DNA from: DASYTH01 sp045806965
GTDB lineage: Bacteria; Actinomycetota; Actinomycetes; Mycobacteriales; Pseudonocardiaceae
DNA length: 64,000 nt
Assembly: GCA_045806965.1 (NCBI GenBank)
Contig: JBJMIG010000099.1
Location: 115,097-179,096 of the forward strand
Reading direction: 5' to 3'
The position numbers and the translations under genes were made by a program. This document shows, piece by piece, positions 44,869 through 53,809 of this stretch. Each line of letters opens with the position of its first letter. The first letter of the stretch is position 1. Under the pieces are notes generated by a model. The model had not been told where the DNA came from, did no database searches, and was given only the letters and a program-made list of their open reading frames with translations.

Positions 44869-45624
44869 TCAGCGGGCCGGGCCGGGTTGCGGGGCGCGGC
44901 GTTCGACCAGCGGCAGGGAGCGCAGTTGGCGTTCCAGGTGCCACTGGAGCAGGGCGGCGACCAGGCCGCTGCCCTCGCGGCGGGCGTTGGCGGAGGCCCC
45001 GTCGGCGTGCGGCCAGTCGCCGTGGATCAGGGCGGCGAGCAGGCCGAGGGTCTCCGGCGCCGGGGCGGCGGAGCCGGCGGGCCGGCAGCGTGAGCAGACC
45101 GAGCCGCCGGCCGGGACGCTGAACGCGCGGTGCGGGCCGGGCTCGTTGCACCTGGCGCATTCGGACACGGCCGGGGCCCAGCCGGCGAAGGCCATGGCAC
45201 GCAACAGGAAGGCGTCCAACACCAGGGTGGCGTCTCGCTCGCCGCCGGCCAGGGCGCGCAGCGCACCGGCCACCAGCAGGTAGAGCCGCAGGACGGGTTC
45301 GCCCTCCTCCGCGGAGAGCCGGTCGGCGGTCTCCAGCACCGCGCAGCCGGCGGTGTAGCGCTGGTAGTCGCCGATGATGCCGGCGCCGAACGCGTCGAGC
45401 GTCTGCACCTGGGTGATGATGTCGAGCGAGCGGCCGGTGTAGAACTGCACGTCGACGTGGGCGAACGGCTCGACCCGTGCGCCGAACCGAGACGTGGTGC
45501 GGCGCACGCCCTTGGCCACCGCGCGAACCTTGCCGTGCCGCTGGGTGAGCAGCGTGATGATCCGGTCCGCCTCGCCGAGCTTCTGCACACGCAGCACAAC
45601 CCCGGTGTCGCGGTACAGGCTCAC
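44869..45624 (-). CDS. recO: DNA repair protein RecO
   Basis: The 251-residue RecFOR pathway mediator has the N-terminal OB fold (SLYRDTGVVLRVQKLGEADRIITLLT and GKVRAVAKGVRRTTSRFGARVEPF), a helical middle and a zinc finger CARCNEPG then CSRCRP. It loads RecA on SSB-coated DNA and anneals strands. The GTG start at 45624 gives MSLYRDTG, the usual start. The gap to uppS is 49 bp, so they may be co-transcribed, as in mycobacteria. Confidence 0.94.
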   Translation of the reverse strand: MSLYRDTGVVLRVQKLGEADRIITLLTQRHGKVRAVAKGVRRTTSRFGARVEPFAHVDVQFYTGRSLDIITQVQTLDAFGAGIIGDYQRYTAGCAVLETADRLSAEEGEPVLRLYLLVAGALRALAGGERDATLVLDAFLLRAMAFAGWAPAVSECARCNEPGPHRAFSVPAGGSVCSRCRPAGSAAPAPETLGLLAALIHGDWPHADGASANARREGSGLVAALLQWHLERQLRSLPLVERRAPQPGPAR

Positions 45625-45699
45625 CGCCTCATCGTCCCACTAAGGTGTGACACACCCGACCCCGACACGGCCCGCCGCCGATTTCCCAGGAGCCGCTCG

Positions 45700-46416
45700 A
45701 TGACTCACCCGACCGCGACGACCAGCCAGGAGTCCGCCCCCATCGGCGCGTTGGACAAGCTGGTCATCACCCCGCGGCCGCTGTCCGACTACCGGAACAT
45801 GTTCCTGCTGACCAACGAGGAGCTGCTCGGCGGCCGCATCCTGGACTGCCCGGCCGGCGCCTCGCCGTTCGGCGCCCAGGTACGGGCCCGGGGCGGTGAC
45901 GTGGTCAGCGTGGACCCGGCCTACGCCAAGCCACGGGCCGAGCTGGCCGAGCGGATCCAGGCCGACCTGGCCAAGCTCGAGCCCTGGCTACAGGCCAACC
46001 CGGACCAGCCGGACTGGTCCTACCTCGGCTCACCGGGCGCGCTGCTGCGCGGTTTCGAGCTGGCCGTCGACCTCTTCCTGGCCGACTACGCGGCGAACGG
46101 CGAGCACTACGTGGCCGCCGCGCTGCCCGCGCTTCCGTTCCCGGACAAGCACTTCAGTCTCGCGCTGTGCAGCCACCTGCTGTTCACCTACCCGGATTTC
46201 ATCAGTCTCGAGGCACATCTGGCCTGCGTCAACGAGCTGCTCCGGGTCACCGCCGGCGAGGTGCGGATCTTCCCGCTGGTGGACAGCGCCTCGGTGCGGT
46301 ACCCGCACCTGGACGCGGTCCGGGCGACCTTGCGTGAGCAGGGCGTGCACACCGAGATCCGCAAGGCCGCCTGCGCCTACAACGTCGGCGGCGACGAGAT
46401 GCTGGTCTGCCGGTAG
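45700..46416 (+). CDS. SAM-dependent methyltransferase-like protein
   Basis: The 238-residue protein has a class I methyltransferase-like core: GGRILDCPAGASPFGAQVRARGGDVVSVDPAYA, with the DCPAGASPFG glycine loop and the acidic SVDP end of beta 2. ALPFPDKHFSLALCSHLLFTYP is the motif IV region. The glycine loop is less regular than in classical enzymes, so activity is not certain. ATG at 45700 follows CCAGGAG. It converges with, and overlaps by 40 bp, the minus-strand reductase gene. The substrate is unknown. Confidence 0.75.
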   Translation: MTHPTATTSQESAPIGALDKLVITPRPLSDYRNMFLLTNEELLGGRILDCPAGASPFGAQVRARGGDVVSVDPAYAKPRAELAERIQADLAKLEPWLQANPDQPDWSYLGSPGALLRGFELAVDLFLADYAANGEHYVAAALPALPFPDKHFSLALCSHLLFTYPDFISLEAHLACVNELLRVTAGEVRIFPLVDSASVRYPHLDAVRATLREQGVHTEIRKAACAYNVGGDEMLVCR

Positions 46417-46961
46417 CGCAGGTAGACCACGCCGGAGCCGAGCGTCCTGGTCTCGACCAACCGCAGGTCGATGTGCTTGGCCAGGCCCGGAAAGAACGGC
46501 GTGCCGCCGCCGGCCACCACCGGGTGTACCAGCATCCGGTACTCGTCGATCAGGCCGTGCGGCATGAGCGAGGCGGCCAGACCGGCCCCGGAGACGGAGA
46601 GTTCCTTGCCGTCCTCCGCCTTGAGCCGGCGCACCTCGTCGAGCACGTTCGCCCGGATCAGCCGGGCGTTGCCCTCGACCCGGTCCAGCGTGGTTGAGCA
46701 CACGACCTTGGGCACGGCCTGCCAGAGCCGGGCGAACTCGACCACCTCGCGCGGCGCGCCCGGCTCCCGGTCCGCCGTCGGCCAGTACCGGTTCATCAGC
46801 TCATACATCCGCCGCCCGTAGAGGAATGTGCCGGTCTCCCGGGTGAGGTCGTTGTGGAAGTCGTGCTCCTCGGTGTCCGGCGCGGCCCAGTCGAAGGTGC
46901 CGTCCGGTCCGTTGATGAACCCGTCGAGTGATACCGCGAACGTGTAGCTGAGTTGTCTCAT
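46377..46961 (-). CDS. Dihydrofolate-reductase-family protein (RibD C-terminal-like)
   Basis: The 194-residue protein begins RQLSYTFAVSLDGFINGPDGTFDW and has FLYGRRMYELMNRYWP, KVVCSTTLDRVEGNARLI and LSVSGAGLAASLMPHGLIDEYRMLVHPVVAGGGTPFF. This pattern is typical of small YyaP/YwjB-like reductases of the RibD-C fold, which bind NADPH. The C-terminal 13 residues overlap the convergent methyltransferase gene. The natural substrate is unknown; it is unlikely to be the main DHFR. Confidence 0.85.
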   Translation of the reverse strand: MRQLSYTFAVSLDGFINGPDGTFDWAAPDTEEHDFHNDLTRETGTFLYGRRMYELMNRYWPTADREPGAPREVVEFARLWQAVPKVVCSTTLDRVEGNARLIRANVLDEVRRLKAEDGKELSVSGAGLAASLMPHGLIDEYRMLVHPVVAGGGTPFFPGLAKHIDLRLVETRTLGSGVVYLRYRQTSISSPPTL

Positions 46962-47004
46962 GTCACCTTCGACCATCGCCGGACGCGGAACTCACCGGTG
47001 CGGG

Positions 47005-47913
47005 CTAGAAGCCGAGGCGGCGCAGCTGCTTGGGATCGCGCTGCCAGTCCTTGGCCACCTTGATGTGCAGGTCGAGGTAGATCTGGCTGCCGAGCAACGC
47101 CTCGATCTGCCGGCGCGCCGTCGTGCCGACCTCACGCAGCCGCTCCCCCTTGTGCCCCAGGACGATTCCCTTCTGGCTCGGCCGCTCCACGTACAGCAGG
47201 GCGCGTACGTCGATCAAGTCGTCGCGGTCCTCGCGGGGAACCATCTCCTCGACGGTGACCGCGATCGAGTGCGGCAGTTCGTCGCGCACCCCCTCCAGCG
47301 CGGCCTCCCGGATCAGCTCGGCGACCAGTGTCGCCTCCGGCTCGTCGGTCAGCTCGCCGTCGGGATACAGCATCGGGCCCTCGGGCAGCCGGGCCACCAG
47401 CAGATCGGCGAGTTGGTCCACCTGGAACCCGTCCACCGCGGACACCGGGATCAGCTCGGCGAACTCCATCACGTCCTGCAACGCCACGAGCTGTTCGACC
47501 ACCTGCTCCGGCGCTACCAGGTCGGTCTTGGTCACCACGCCGATCACCGGGGTGTGCCGGGAGATCTTGGCCAGCTCACGGGCGATGAACCGGTCGCCGG
47601 TCCCGACCTTCTCGTCGGCCGGCACACAGAGGCCGACGACGTCCACTTCGGACCAGGTCGCCCGGACCACGTCGTTGAGCCGCTGGCCGAGCAGGGTGCG
47701 CGGCCGGTGCAGCCCGGGGGTGTCCACGATGACGAGTTGGGCGTCGGCGCGGTGCACGATGCCGCGGATGGCGTGCCGGGTGGTCTGCGGCTTGCTGGAG
47801 GTGATCGCCACCTTGCTGCCAACCAACGCGTTGGTCAGCGTCGACTTGCCGGCGTTGGGCCGCCCGACGAAGCAGGCGAACCCGGAGCGGTGCCGGATCT
47901 CAGAGGTGGTCAC
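47005..47913 (-). CDS. era: GTPase Era
   Basis: The 302-residue GTPase assists 16S rRNA maturation and 30S assembly. G1 is GRPNAGKSTL, G2 region KPQTTRHAIRG, G3 DTPGL, G4 TKTD and G5 SAVDG. The C-terminal KH RNA-binding domain has GIVLGHKGERLREVGTTARRQIEALLG. The GTG start at 47913 gives MTTSEIRHRSGFACFVGRPN. The gene follows the mycobacterial order near recO and corC. Confidence 0.96.
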   Translation of the reverse strand: MTTSEIRHRSGFACFVGRPNAGKSTLTNALVGSKVAITSSKPQTTRHAIRGIVHRADAQLVIVDTPGLHRPRTLLGQRLNDVVRATWSEVDVVGLCVPADEKVGTGDRFIARELAKISRHTPVIGVVTKTDLVAPEQVVEQLVALQDVMEFAELIPVSAVDGFQVDQLADLLVARLPEGPMLYPDGELTDEPEATLVAELIREAALEGVRDELPHSIAVTVEEMVPREDRDDLIDVRALLYVERPSQKGIVLGHKGERLREVGTTARRQIEALLGSQIYLDLHIKVAKDWQRDPKQLRRLGF

Positions 47914-47958
47914 ACGTCATTGTCCCGCACCCTCGCCGGGCATTCGATGCCGGGCACA

Positions 47959-47979
47959 AGCGGAAGGTCACCTCACCGC
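47959..47979 (+). repeat. Divergent copy of the 3'-end repeat
   Basis: AGCGGAAGGTCACCTCACCGC resembles the 20-bp repeat (AGCGGAATGTCACCTTGCGC) with changes near its centre and end. It lies 10 bp upstream of a perfect copy in the same orientation, between era and a gene remnant. Confidence 0.55.
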
Positions 47980-47988
47980 GCTTCGATC

Positions 47989-48008
47989 AGCGGAATGTCA
48001 CCTTGCGC
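47989..48008 (+). repeat. Copy B of the dispersed 3'-end repeat
   Basis: This is an exact AGCGGAATGTCACCTTGCGC. On the opposite strand it supplies the TGA stop (47998-48000) of the NTF2-like remnant upstream, so the coding frame runs into the repeat. Confidence 0.8.
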
Positions 48009-48249
48009 TGCCCGGGCGCAGGACTCCTCCGGCGGCGTCCTGGACAAGCGTGCCCTGGTGATACAGAACATGCCAGTTTCCGTTGGTGTTGCGCCAGATC
48101 GTCGCTCGCCTGGTGACCTGTTCGCCCCGCGTGAGCGGGTAGCTGAGCAGAGCGGTGTCCGGACCGAGCTCCTGGCGGACGAAGTCGCTGGTCTGCCGGT
48201 CGTGCTCGCGTTGGTGACGCAGGCGCCCCTGCGCGTAGGAGACGATTTT
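47998..48249 (-). pseudogene. C-terminal fragment of an NTF2/DUF4440-like protein
   Basis: After the TGA at 48250-48252, the same frame stays open for about 83 codons. It reads VSYAQGRLRHQREHDRQTSD, FVRQELGPDTALLSYPLTRG and EQVTRRATIWRNTNGNWHVL then YHQGTLV. This is the second half of a SnoaL/DUF4440-type fold (beta strands with RATIWR and WHVLYHQGT). No start codon follows the TGA, and the N-terminal half is missing, so it is a remnant unless read through. The end of its frame lies inside copy B of the dispersed repeat. Confidence 0.6.
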
Positions 48250-48636
48250 TCACCGTTCCCGCATCCGCACCCGAACGGGGAGGCGGCGCTCGATGGGCAG
48301 CCCGTAGCCGGCCGGCAGCTCCAGCAGTTCGGCCGGGGCGTCGGGGTGGCCGGGCGCGGCGAGGGTGAGGATGGCCCGCAGTGTCCACACCGGACAGTCC
48401 ATGAACCAGTAGTACACCAGGCGCGGCGCGAAGATGTCGGTGTCCGGACCGGTGGGCAGCCGGTAGCCGCAGGCGACCCGCTGGTCGTAGAGGATCACCA
48501 CGTCGGCGACGCCGCCCCAGTCGTACACCGCCGCCAGCACCTCGGGCCCGTGCTGGTCGCCCTGGAACTGGTGGAACAGAAACCGCTGGCGGCCCAGCCG
48601 TTCCAGCAGCGCGTCGAGTTCGGTCATGTCGGGCAT
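48250..48636 (-). CDS. Conserved hypothetical protein
   Basis: The 128-residue protein (MPDMTELDALLERLGRQRFLFHQFQGDQHG, then EVLAAVYDWGGVADVVILYDQRVACGYRLP) has no motif I recognise. FAPRLVYYWFMDCPVWTLRAIL is a compact hydrophobic core. Similar short proteins occur next to XRE regulators in actinomycetes. Two ATGs (48636, 48627) are possible. It is divergent from the XRE gene, and its TGA separates it from an in-frame NTF2-like remnant. Confidence 0.6.
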   Translation of the reverse strand: MPDMTELDALLERLGRQRFLFHQFQGDQHGPEVLAAVYDWGGVADVVILYDQRVACGYRLPTGPDTDIFAPRLVYYWFMDCPVWTLRAILTLAAPGHPDAPAELLELPAGYGLPIERRLPVRVRMRER

Positions 48637-48799
48637 CCCCGCTACATTCCCGGCGAGAGTTGGGACCCGGCCCCGCCAACGAACCCGGGCGGGAGCTGGC
48701 GGGGCGGGCCACCGGCGACGGACACCGGCCCGTGTAACGTACATGATGAAACGTACATGGCGCCGGCCCATTCGGGTGAAACCTCGGGAAAGGAGCGCG

Positions 48800-49657
48800 A
48801 TGCCGACCGAGCCCGGCCCGGCGACCAGACGACGGCAGCTCGGCCGGCAGTTGCGTGAGCTGCGGCTGGCCGCCGGCCTGACCACCATGGAGTCCGCCGC
48901 CGAACGGTCCGGGCTGAGCCGCGCGACGATCAGCCGGATCGAGAACGCCAAGCAGACGATCCTGCCGCGCACCGTCCGGCTGCTCTGCCAGACCTACGGC
49001 GTCGGCGCGCCGCTGCTCGACCACCTGGTCCGCCTCGCCGAGGAGTCCGAGGACCGCGGCTGGCTGCTCGCCTACAGCGACACCACGCCCAACTGGTTCG
49101 AGCGCTACCTCGGCGAGGAGGCCGAGGCCTCGGAGATCTGGACCTACGAGGCCGAGTTCGTGCCCGGCCTGCTCCAGACCGCCGACTACTGCCGGGCGGT
49201 CCGGGCGGCCAACAGCCCGGATCTCACCAAGGATGATCTTGCTCGGTCTGTCGAGTTCCGCCTGGCCCGGCAACAACTCCTCGACCGGGACACGCCGCCG
49301 CTTCTCCATGTCGTGATCAACGAGGCGGTGCTGCGCCGCCAGGTCGGCGGGCCGGAGGTCATGCGCGAGCAGCTTCGGCATCTCGGCGAGCTGGCCGGCC
49401 GGCGGAACGTGACAGTGCAGGTGCTGCCGTACAGCGCGGGCGCCCACCCGGCGATGACCGGCTCGTTCAGCATGCTGCGCTTCCCGTCCGGCGGCGGCGA
49501 TCCGACGATCTTGGTCGAGGTGGACTCCGGCGCCCTCTACCCCGACCGCCCGGTCGACGTCGAGCGCTACACCTGGAAGTTCGGCCGGCTGTGCGACCTC
49601 GCGCTCTCGCCGGGTAACTCGATCGCCCTGGTCAGTAGGGTTGAGGCGGAGCTATGA
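48800..49657 (+). CDS. XRE-family regulator with DUF5753 (BldB/AbaA-linked type)
   Basis: The 285-residue protein has an N-terminal helix-turn-helix (RQLGRQLRELRLAAGLTTMESAAERSGLSRATISRIENAKQ) and a DUF5753 domain (YEAEFVPGLLQTADYCRAV, LHVVINEAVLRRQVGG, VTVQVLPYSAGAHPAMTGSFSMLRFP). ATG at 48800 follows AAAGGAG. Such regulators are encoded beside a small DUF397 protein, which is true here with a 4-nt overlap (ATGA). In streptomycetes these pairs influence development and antibiotic production. The ligand is unknown. Confidence 0.93.
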   Translation: MPTEPGPATRRRQLGRQLRELRLAAGLTTMESAAERSGLSRATISRIENAKQTILPRTVRLLCQTYGVGAPLLDHLVRLAEESEDRGWLLAYSDTTPNWFERYLGEEAEASEIWTYEAEFVPGLLQTADYCRAVRAANSPDLTKDDLARSVEFRLARQQLLDRDTPPLLHVVINEAVLRRQVGGPEVMREQLRHLGELAGRRNVTVQVLPYSAGAHPAMTGSFSMLRFPSGGGDPTILVEVDSGALYPDRPVDVERYTWKFGRLCDLALSPGNSIALVSRVEAEL

Positions 49658-50019
49658 ACCCGGGCGAGAAGGGAAAGGCGGTGCGGGAGATGACCCCGGA
49701 CCTGAGCACGGCACGGTGGCGCAAGTCCAGCCGCTCCAGCGGCCAGGGCGGCGCCTGCGTCGAACTGGCCTGCCTGCACACGGCGAGCTGGCGCAAGTCC
49801 AGCCGCTCCAGCGGCCAGAACGGCAACTGCGTCGAACTGGCCTGCCTGCACACGGCGAGCTGGCGCAAGTCCACCAGCTCCAGCGGCCAGAACGGCGCTT
49901 GCGTCGAACTGGCCCACGCCGGCGCGATCCGCGACAGCAAGAACGCCACCGGCCCCGCGCTGCGAACCGACCTCGGCGCCCTGCTCACCGCCGTCAAGGC
50001 CGGCCGCTTCGATAGTTGA
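49654..50019 (+). CDS. DUF397 protein with three tandem WRKSSRS units
   Basis: The 121-residue protein is about twice the usual DUF397 size. Residues 22-45, 46-69 and 70-93 are near-identical repeats beginning WRKSSRSSGQ or WRKSTSSSGQ and containing GxCVELA. Only the last continues into the normal DUF397 end (HAGAIRDSKNATGPALRTDLGALLTAVKAGRFDS). The ATG at 49654 overlaps the stop of the XRE gene, so it is coupled to that regulator; an internal ATG at 49690 (MTPDLSTARWRKSS) is an alternative. DUF397 proteins are thought to partner the adjacent regulator. The expansion looks recent. Confidence 0.9.
   Translation: MNPGEKGKAVREMTPDLSTARWRKSSRSSGQGGACVELACLHTASWRKSSRSSGQNGNCVELACLHTASWRKSTSSSGQNGACVELAHAGAIRDSKNATGPALRTDLGALLTAVKAGRFDS
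49717..49932 (+). repeat. Three in-frame 72-bp tandem repeats in the DUF397 gene
   Basis: Units start at 49717, 49789 and 49861. Units 1 and 2 differ at very few bases over 72 bp; unit 3 diverges after its CVELA codons. Unit length is a multiple of three (24 codons), so copy number can change without breaking the frame. Confidence 0.93.
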
Positions 50020-50051
50020 GCGACCGACGTTGAGCGACTGACGTCGCCCTC

Positions 50052-50375
50052 CTACCGGACGGCGCCGGACGGGTCGGCGTGGTGCACCGGGGCCTGCGGA
50101 GACAGGTCGGCGACGGCGGCGAGGGAGGCCGGGTCCAGGGCGGGCTCCTCGGTGACCACGGCGGCGGCTTCCAGGGTGCGCACCCCGCTGGACACGGCGG
50201 CGGCGACCGCGGCCTGGAGGGCGGTCAGGGACAGGGACGGGAGGGTGACGGTGGCGGCGGCGTAGGTTCGGCCGTCCCGATCACGGACCGCGGCGCCCTC
50301 GGCCGCGCCGGTGCGGGCCCGCGCCGAGCGGGCCAGGGTGACCAGCTTGGCGTCCTCGGCGTCCAGCTCAGCCAC
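50052..50375 (-). CDS. Cytidine-deaminase-like fold protein (Rv2365c position)
   Basis: The 107-residue protein (MAELDAEDAKLVTLARSARARTGAAEGAAVRDRDGR, then TYAAATVTLPSLSLTALQAAVAAAVSSG) resembles the front part of the deaminase fold. It lacks the H-A-E and P-C-x-x-C zinc motifs of real cytidine deaminases. It sits between era and the CorC-type gene, where actinomycetes carry a deaminase-like ORF. Its start overlaps the end of the CorC-type gene by 8 nt. It is probably catalytically dead or has a structural role. Confidence 0.65.
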   Translation of the reverse strand: MAELDAEDAKLVTLARSARARTGAAEGAAVRDRDGRTYAAATVTLPSLSLTALQAAVAAAVSSGVRTLEAAAVVTEEPALDPASLAAVADLSPQAPVHHADPSGAVR

Positions 50376-51687
50376 GGTCGGCGCTCCTCTCCCATTCGGT
50401 GTCCTCGGTGCGCACCGCCCGGCGGGCCTCGCCGTGCACGATCACCGAGGTGATCCGCATCCGGCCGCGGCTGTCCTTGCCGCCCTCGGCACGCATCCAC
50501 AGCCCCGCGATCTGCGCCTCGGCCCCGGGCAGCGGCACCCGGCCGAGGCGCTGGGCCAGCAGCCCGCCGACCGTCTCCACGTCGTGGTCGTCCAACTCGA
50601 CGTCGAACAGCTCACCGAGGTCCTCGACCGGCAGCCGCGAGCTGACCCGCACCGCGCCGTCGTCGAGGTGCTCGATCGGCGGCCGGTCGTCGGTGTCCGA
50701 CTCGTCGGTGATCTCGCCGACGATCTCCTCGAGAATGTCCTCAATGGTCAGCAACCCGGCCGTGCCGCCGTACTCGTCGACCGCGATCGCCAGGTGGTTG
50801 CGGGAAAGCTGCATCTCACGCAGCAGGTCGTCGAGCCGCTTGGTGTCCGGCACGAACGTGGCCGCCACCATCAGATCCCGCACGGCCAGCGTGTCCGGTG
50901 TGGACTCGAGCGAGGCGCGCACCAGGTCCTTGAGGTTGACCACGCCGACGATGTCGTCCACGCTCTCGCCGATCACCGGCAGTCTGGTGTAGCCGGTGCG
51001 AAGGGACAACGCCAGCGCCTGGCGGACCGACTTGTCCACCTCGATCCACACCATCTCGGTGCGTGGCACCATCACCTCGCGGGCGATCGTGCCGCGCAGC
51101 TCGAACACCGAGTGGATCATCTCGCGCTCGTCCTCGTCGACCACCCCGCGCTGCTGCGCCATGTCGACCAGTTCGCGAAGCTCCACCTCGGACGAGAACG
51201 GGCCCTCGCGGAAGCCGCGGCCCGGGGTGATCGCGTTGCCGACGACGATCAGCATCCGGCTCAGCGGTCCGAGTATCGAGCCGAGCACCCGCACCGGCCC
51301 GGCGGCGACCAGCCCGACGGTGTAGGGGTGCTGCCGGCCGATCGTGCGCGGCCCGACCCCGACCAGGACGTAACACACCACGATCATGCCGAGCCCGGCG
51401 ACCAGCCCGGCCAGCCCGGTCGACGTGATCAGCCGCACGCAGGCGACGGTGACCAGCACGGTGGCCGCCAGCTCACAGCTCAACCGCAGCAGCAGCAACA
51501 GGTTGATGAGCCGGGGCCGCTCGGCGAGCACGGCGCTGAGTTGCCGGGCACCCGGCCGCCCGGACCGCACCATGGCCTCCACCCTGGCCCGGGACACGGC
51601 GGAGAGCGCCGCGTCCGCGCACGCGAAGAAACCGGCCGCCAGCACCAGAATCACCGCGATGACCAGCAGCCCAGCCGAGTCCGACAT
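50368..51687 (-). CDS. CorC/HlyC-family membrane protein (CNNM transmembrane plus CBS pair)
   Basis: The 439-residue protein has an N-terminal DUF21/CNNM membrane domain (about 1-190, with ADAALSAVSRARVEAMV). A CBS pair follows (REVMVPRTEMVWIEVDKSVRQAL and LDDLLREMQLSRNHLAIAVDEYGGTAGLLTIEDILEEIVGEI). The C-terminal CorC_HlyC domain is ARVSSRLPVEDLGELF-like (VRVSSRLPVEDLGELFDVEL). These proteins transport or gate Mg2+/Co2+. It is the Rv2366c equivalent in a block with ybeY and phoH. Confidence 0.93.
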   Translation of the reverse strand: MSDSAGLLVIAVILVLAAGFFACADAALSAVSRARVEAMVRSGRPGARQLSAVLAERPRLINLLLLLRLSCELAATVLVTVACVRLITSTGLAGLVAGLGMIVVCYVLVGVGPRTIGRQHPYTVGLVAAGPVRVLGSILGPLSRMLIVVGNAITPGRGFREGPFSSEVELRELVDMAQQRGVVDEDEREMIHSVFELRGTIAREVMVPRTEMVWIEVDKSVRQALALSLRTGYTRLPVIGESVDDIVGVVNLKDLVRASLESTPDTLAVRDLMVAATFVPDTKRLDDLLREMQLSRNHLAIAVDEYGGTAGLLTIEDILEEIVGEITDESDTDDRPPIEHLDDGAVRVSSRLPVEDLGELFDVELDDHDVETVGGLLAQRLGRVPLPGAEAQIAGLWMRAEGGKDSRGRMRITSVIVHGEARRAVRTEDTEWERSADRG

Positions 51688-51696
51688 GACGATCCT

Positions 51697-52254
51697 CTAG
51701 CCTGCCGAGCCCTTGCCGGGTTCGGGATGGTCCAGCCCGACCGCGCCGAGCAGCTTGTCGTCCTCCCGGCGCTGCGCCGCCCGCCGCCGCAGGTCCGCCC
51801 GCGCGGTCCGGAAATCGGCCAGGATCCGTTGTTGCAGCGTGAACATCTCGCGCTCCTCGGCCGGCTCGGCGTGGTCGTAGCCGAGCAGGTGCAGCACCCC
51901 GTGCACGGTGAGCAGGTGCAGCTCGTCGAGCAGGCTGTGGCCGGCCTGGCGAGCCTGGTCGCCGGCATACGGCGGGCACAGGACGATGTCGCCGAGCAGC
52001 GCCGGCCCGGCCTCCGCGGCATCCGGGCGCCGGGCCGAGTCCAGCTCGTCCATCGGGAAGGCCATCACGTCGGTCGGGCCGGGCAGTTCCATCCAGCGCT
52101 CGTGCAGATCGGCCATCACGTCCAGCTCGACCAGCAGCACGGACAGCTCGGCCAGCTTGCTCACGCCGAGCCGGTCGAGCACGAACCGAGCGGCCGCGAC
52201 GATGGAGGGCTCGTCAACCGCCATCCCGGACTCGTTGGCGATCTCAATGCTCAC
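51697..52254 (-). CDS. ybeY: Endoribonuclease YbeY
   Basis: The 185-residue zinc metalloprotein matures the 3' end of 16S rRNA and takes part in ribosome quality control. HGVLHLLGYDHAEPAEEREMF contains the H-x3-H-x5-H zinc motif, and GPTDVMAFPMDE is the family signature before it. The C-terminal helix is extended. GTG at 52254 gives MSIEIANESG. It lies 6 bp after phoH and 9 bp before the CorC-type gene. Confidence 0.95.
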   Translation of the reverse strand: MSIEIANESGMAVDEPSIVAAARFVLDRLGVSKLAELSVLLVELDVMADLHERWMELPGPTDVMAFPMDELDSARRPDAAEAGPALLGDIVLCPPYAGDQARQAGHSLLDELHLLTVHGVLHLLGYDHAEPAEEREMFTLQQRILADFRTARADLRRRAAQRREDDKLLGAVGLDHPEPGKGSAG

Positions 52255-52260
52255 GTCGGA

Positions 52261-53349
<1,089 letters not shown>

Positions 53350-53446
53350 GTGCTCTCGGTCCTGCCTTCTGCGCGGGTGCGCCAAACTCGGAACTGTCTC
53401 CACTGATGCTAGCCGCAGCCGCCGACCCGGCGCATCGGACAAACCA

Positions 53447-53809
53447 TCACGACGGCCGTCCGAAGGGGCCGAGCTGCTCCCCGCCGAGTACGTGCAGGTG
53501 AGCGTGGAAGACCGTGCGCCCGGCGTCCGGACCGGTGTTGAACACCAACCGGTAGCCGGACTCCTCGATCCCCTCCTGCCTGGCCACGTCCACCCCGGCC
53601 GTGATCATGTCGGCGAGCAGCGCCGGGTCCTCCGCGGCGAGCGCGGCGGCGTCCTCGTGGTGCGCCCTCGGCACCACCAGCACATGCAGCTCCGACTGCG
53701 GTTGGATGTCGCGAAACGCGTACGTCGTGCCGGTCTCGAACACCGGTGTCGACGGCACATCCCCAGCAACGATCTTGCAGAACAGGCAGTCGGCCTCGGA
53801 CGAAGACAT
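53447..53809 (-). CDS. HIT-family (histidine triad) nucleotide-binding protein
   Basis: The 120-residue protein (ADCLFCKIVAGDVPSTPVFET, then AFRDIQPQSELHVLVVPRAHH) ends with the triad FHAHLHVLGG, H-x-H-x-H. C-x-x-C near the N-terminus is a common zinc site in the HinT branch. It likely hydrolyses adenosine phosphoramidates. ATG at 53809 fits the family start. It precedes phoH by 97 bp on the same strand. Confidence 0.93.
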   Translation of the reverse strand: MSSSEADCLFCKIVAGDVPSTPVFETGTTYAFRDIQPQSELHVLVVPRAHHEDAAALAAEDPALLADMITAGVDVARQEGIEESGYRLVFNTGPDAGRTVFHAHLHVLGGEQLGPFGRPS

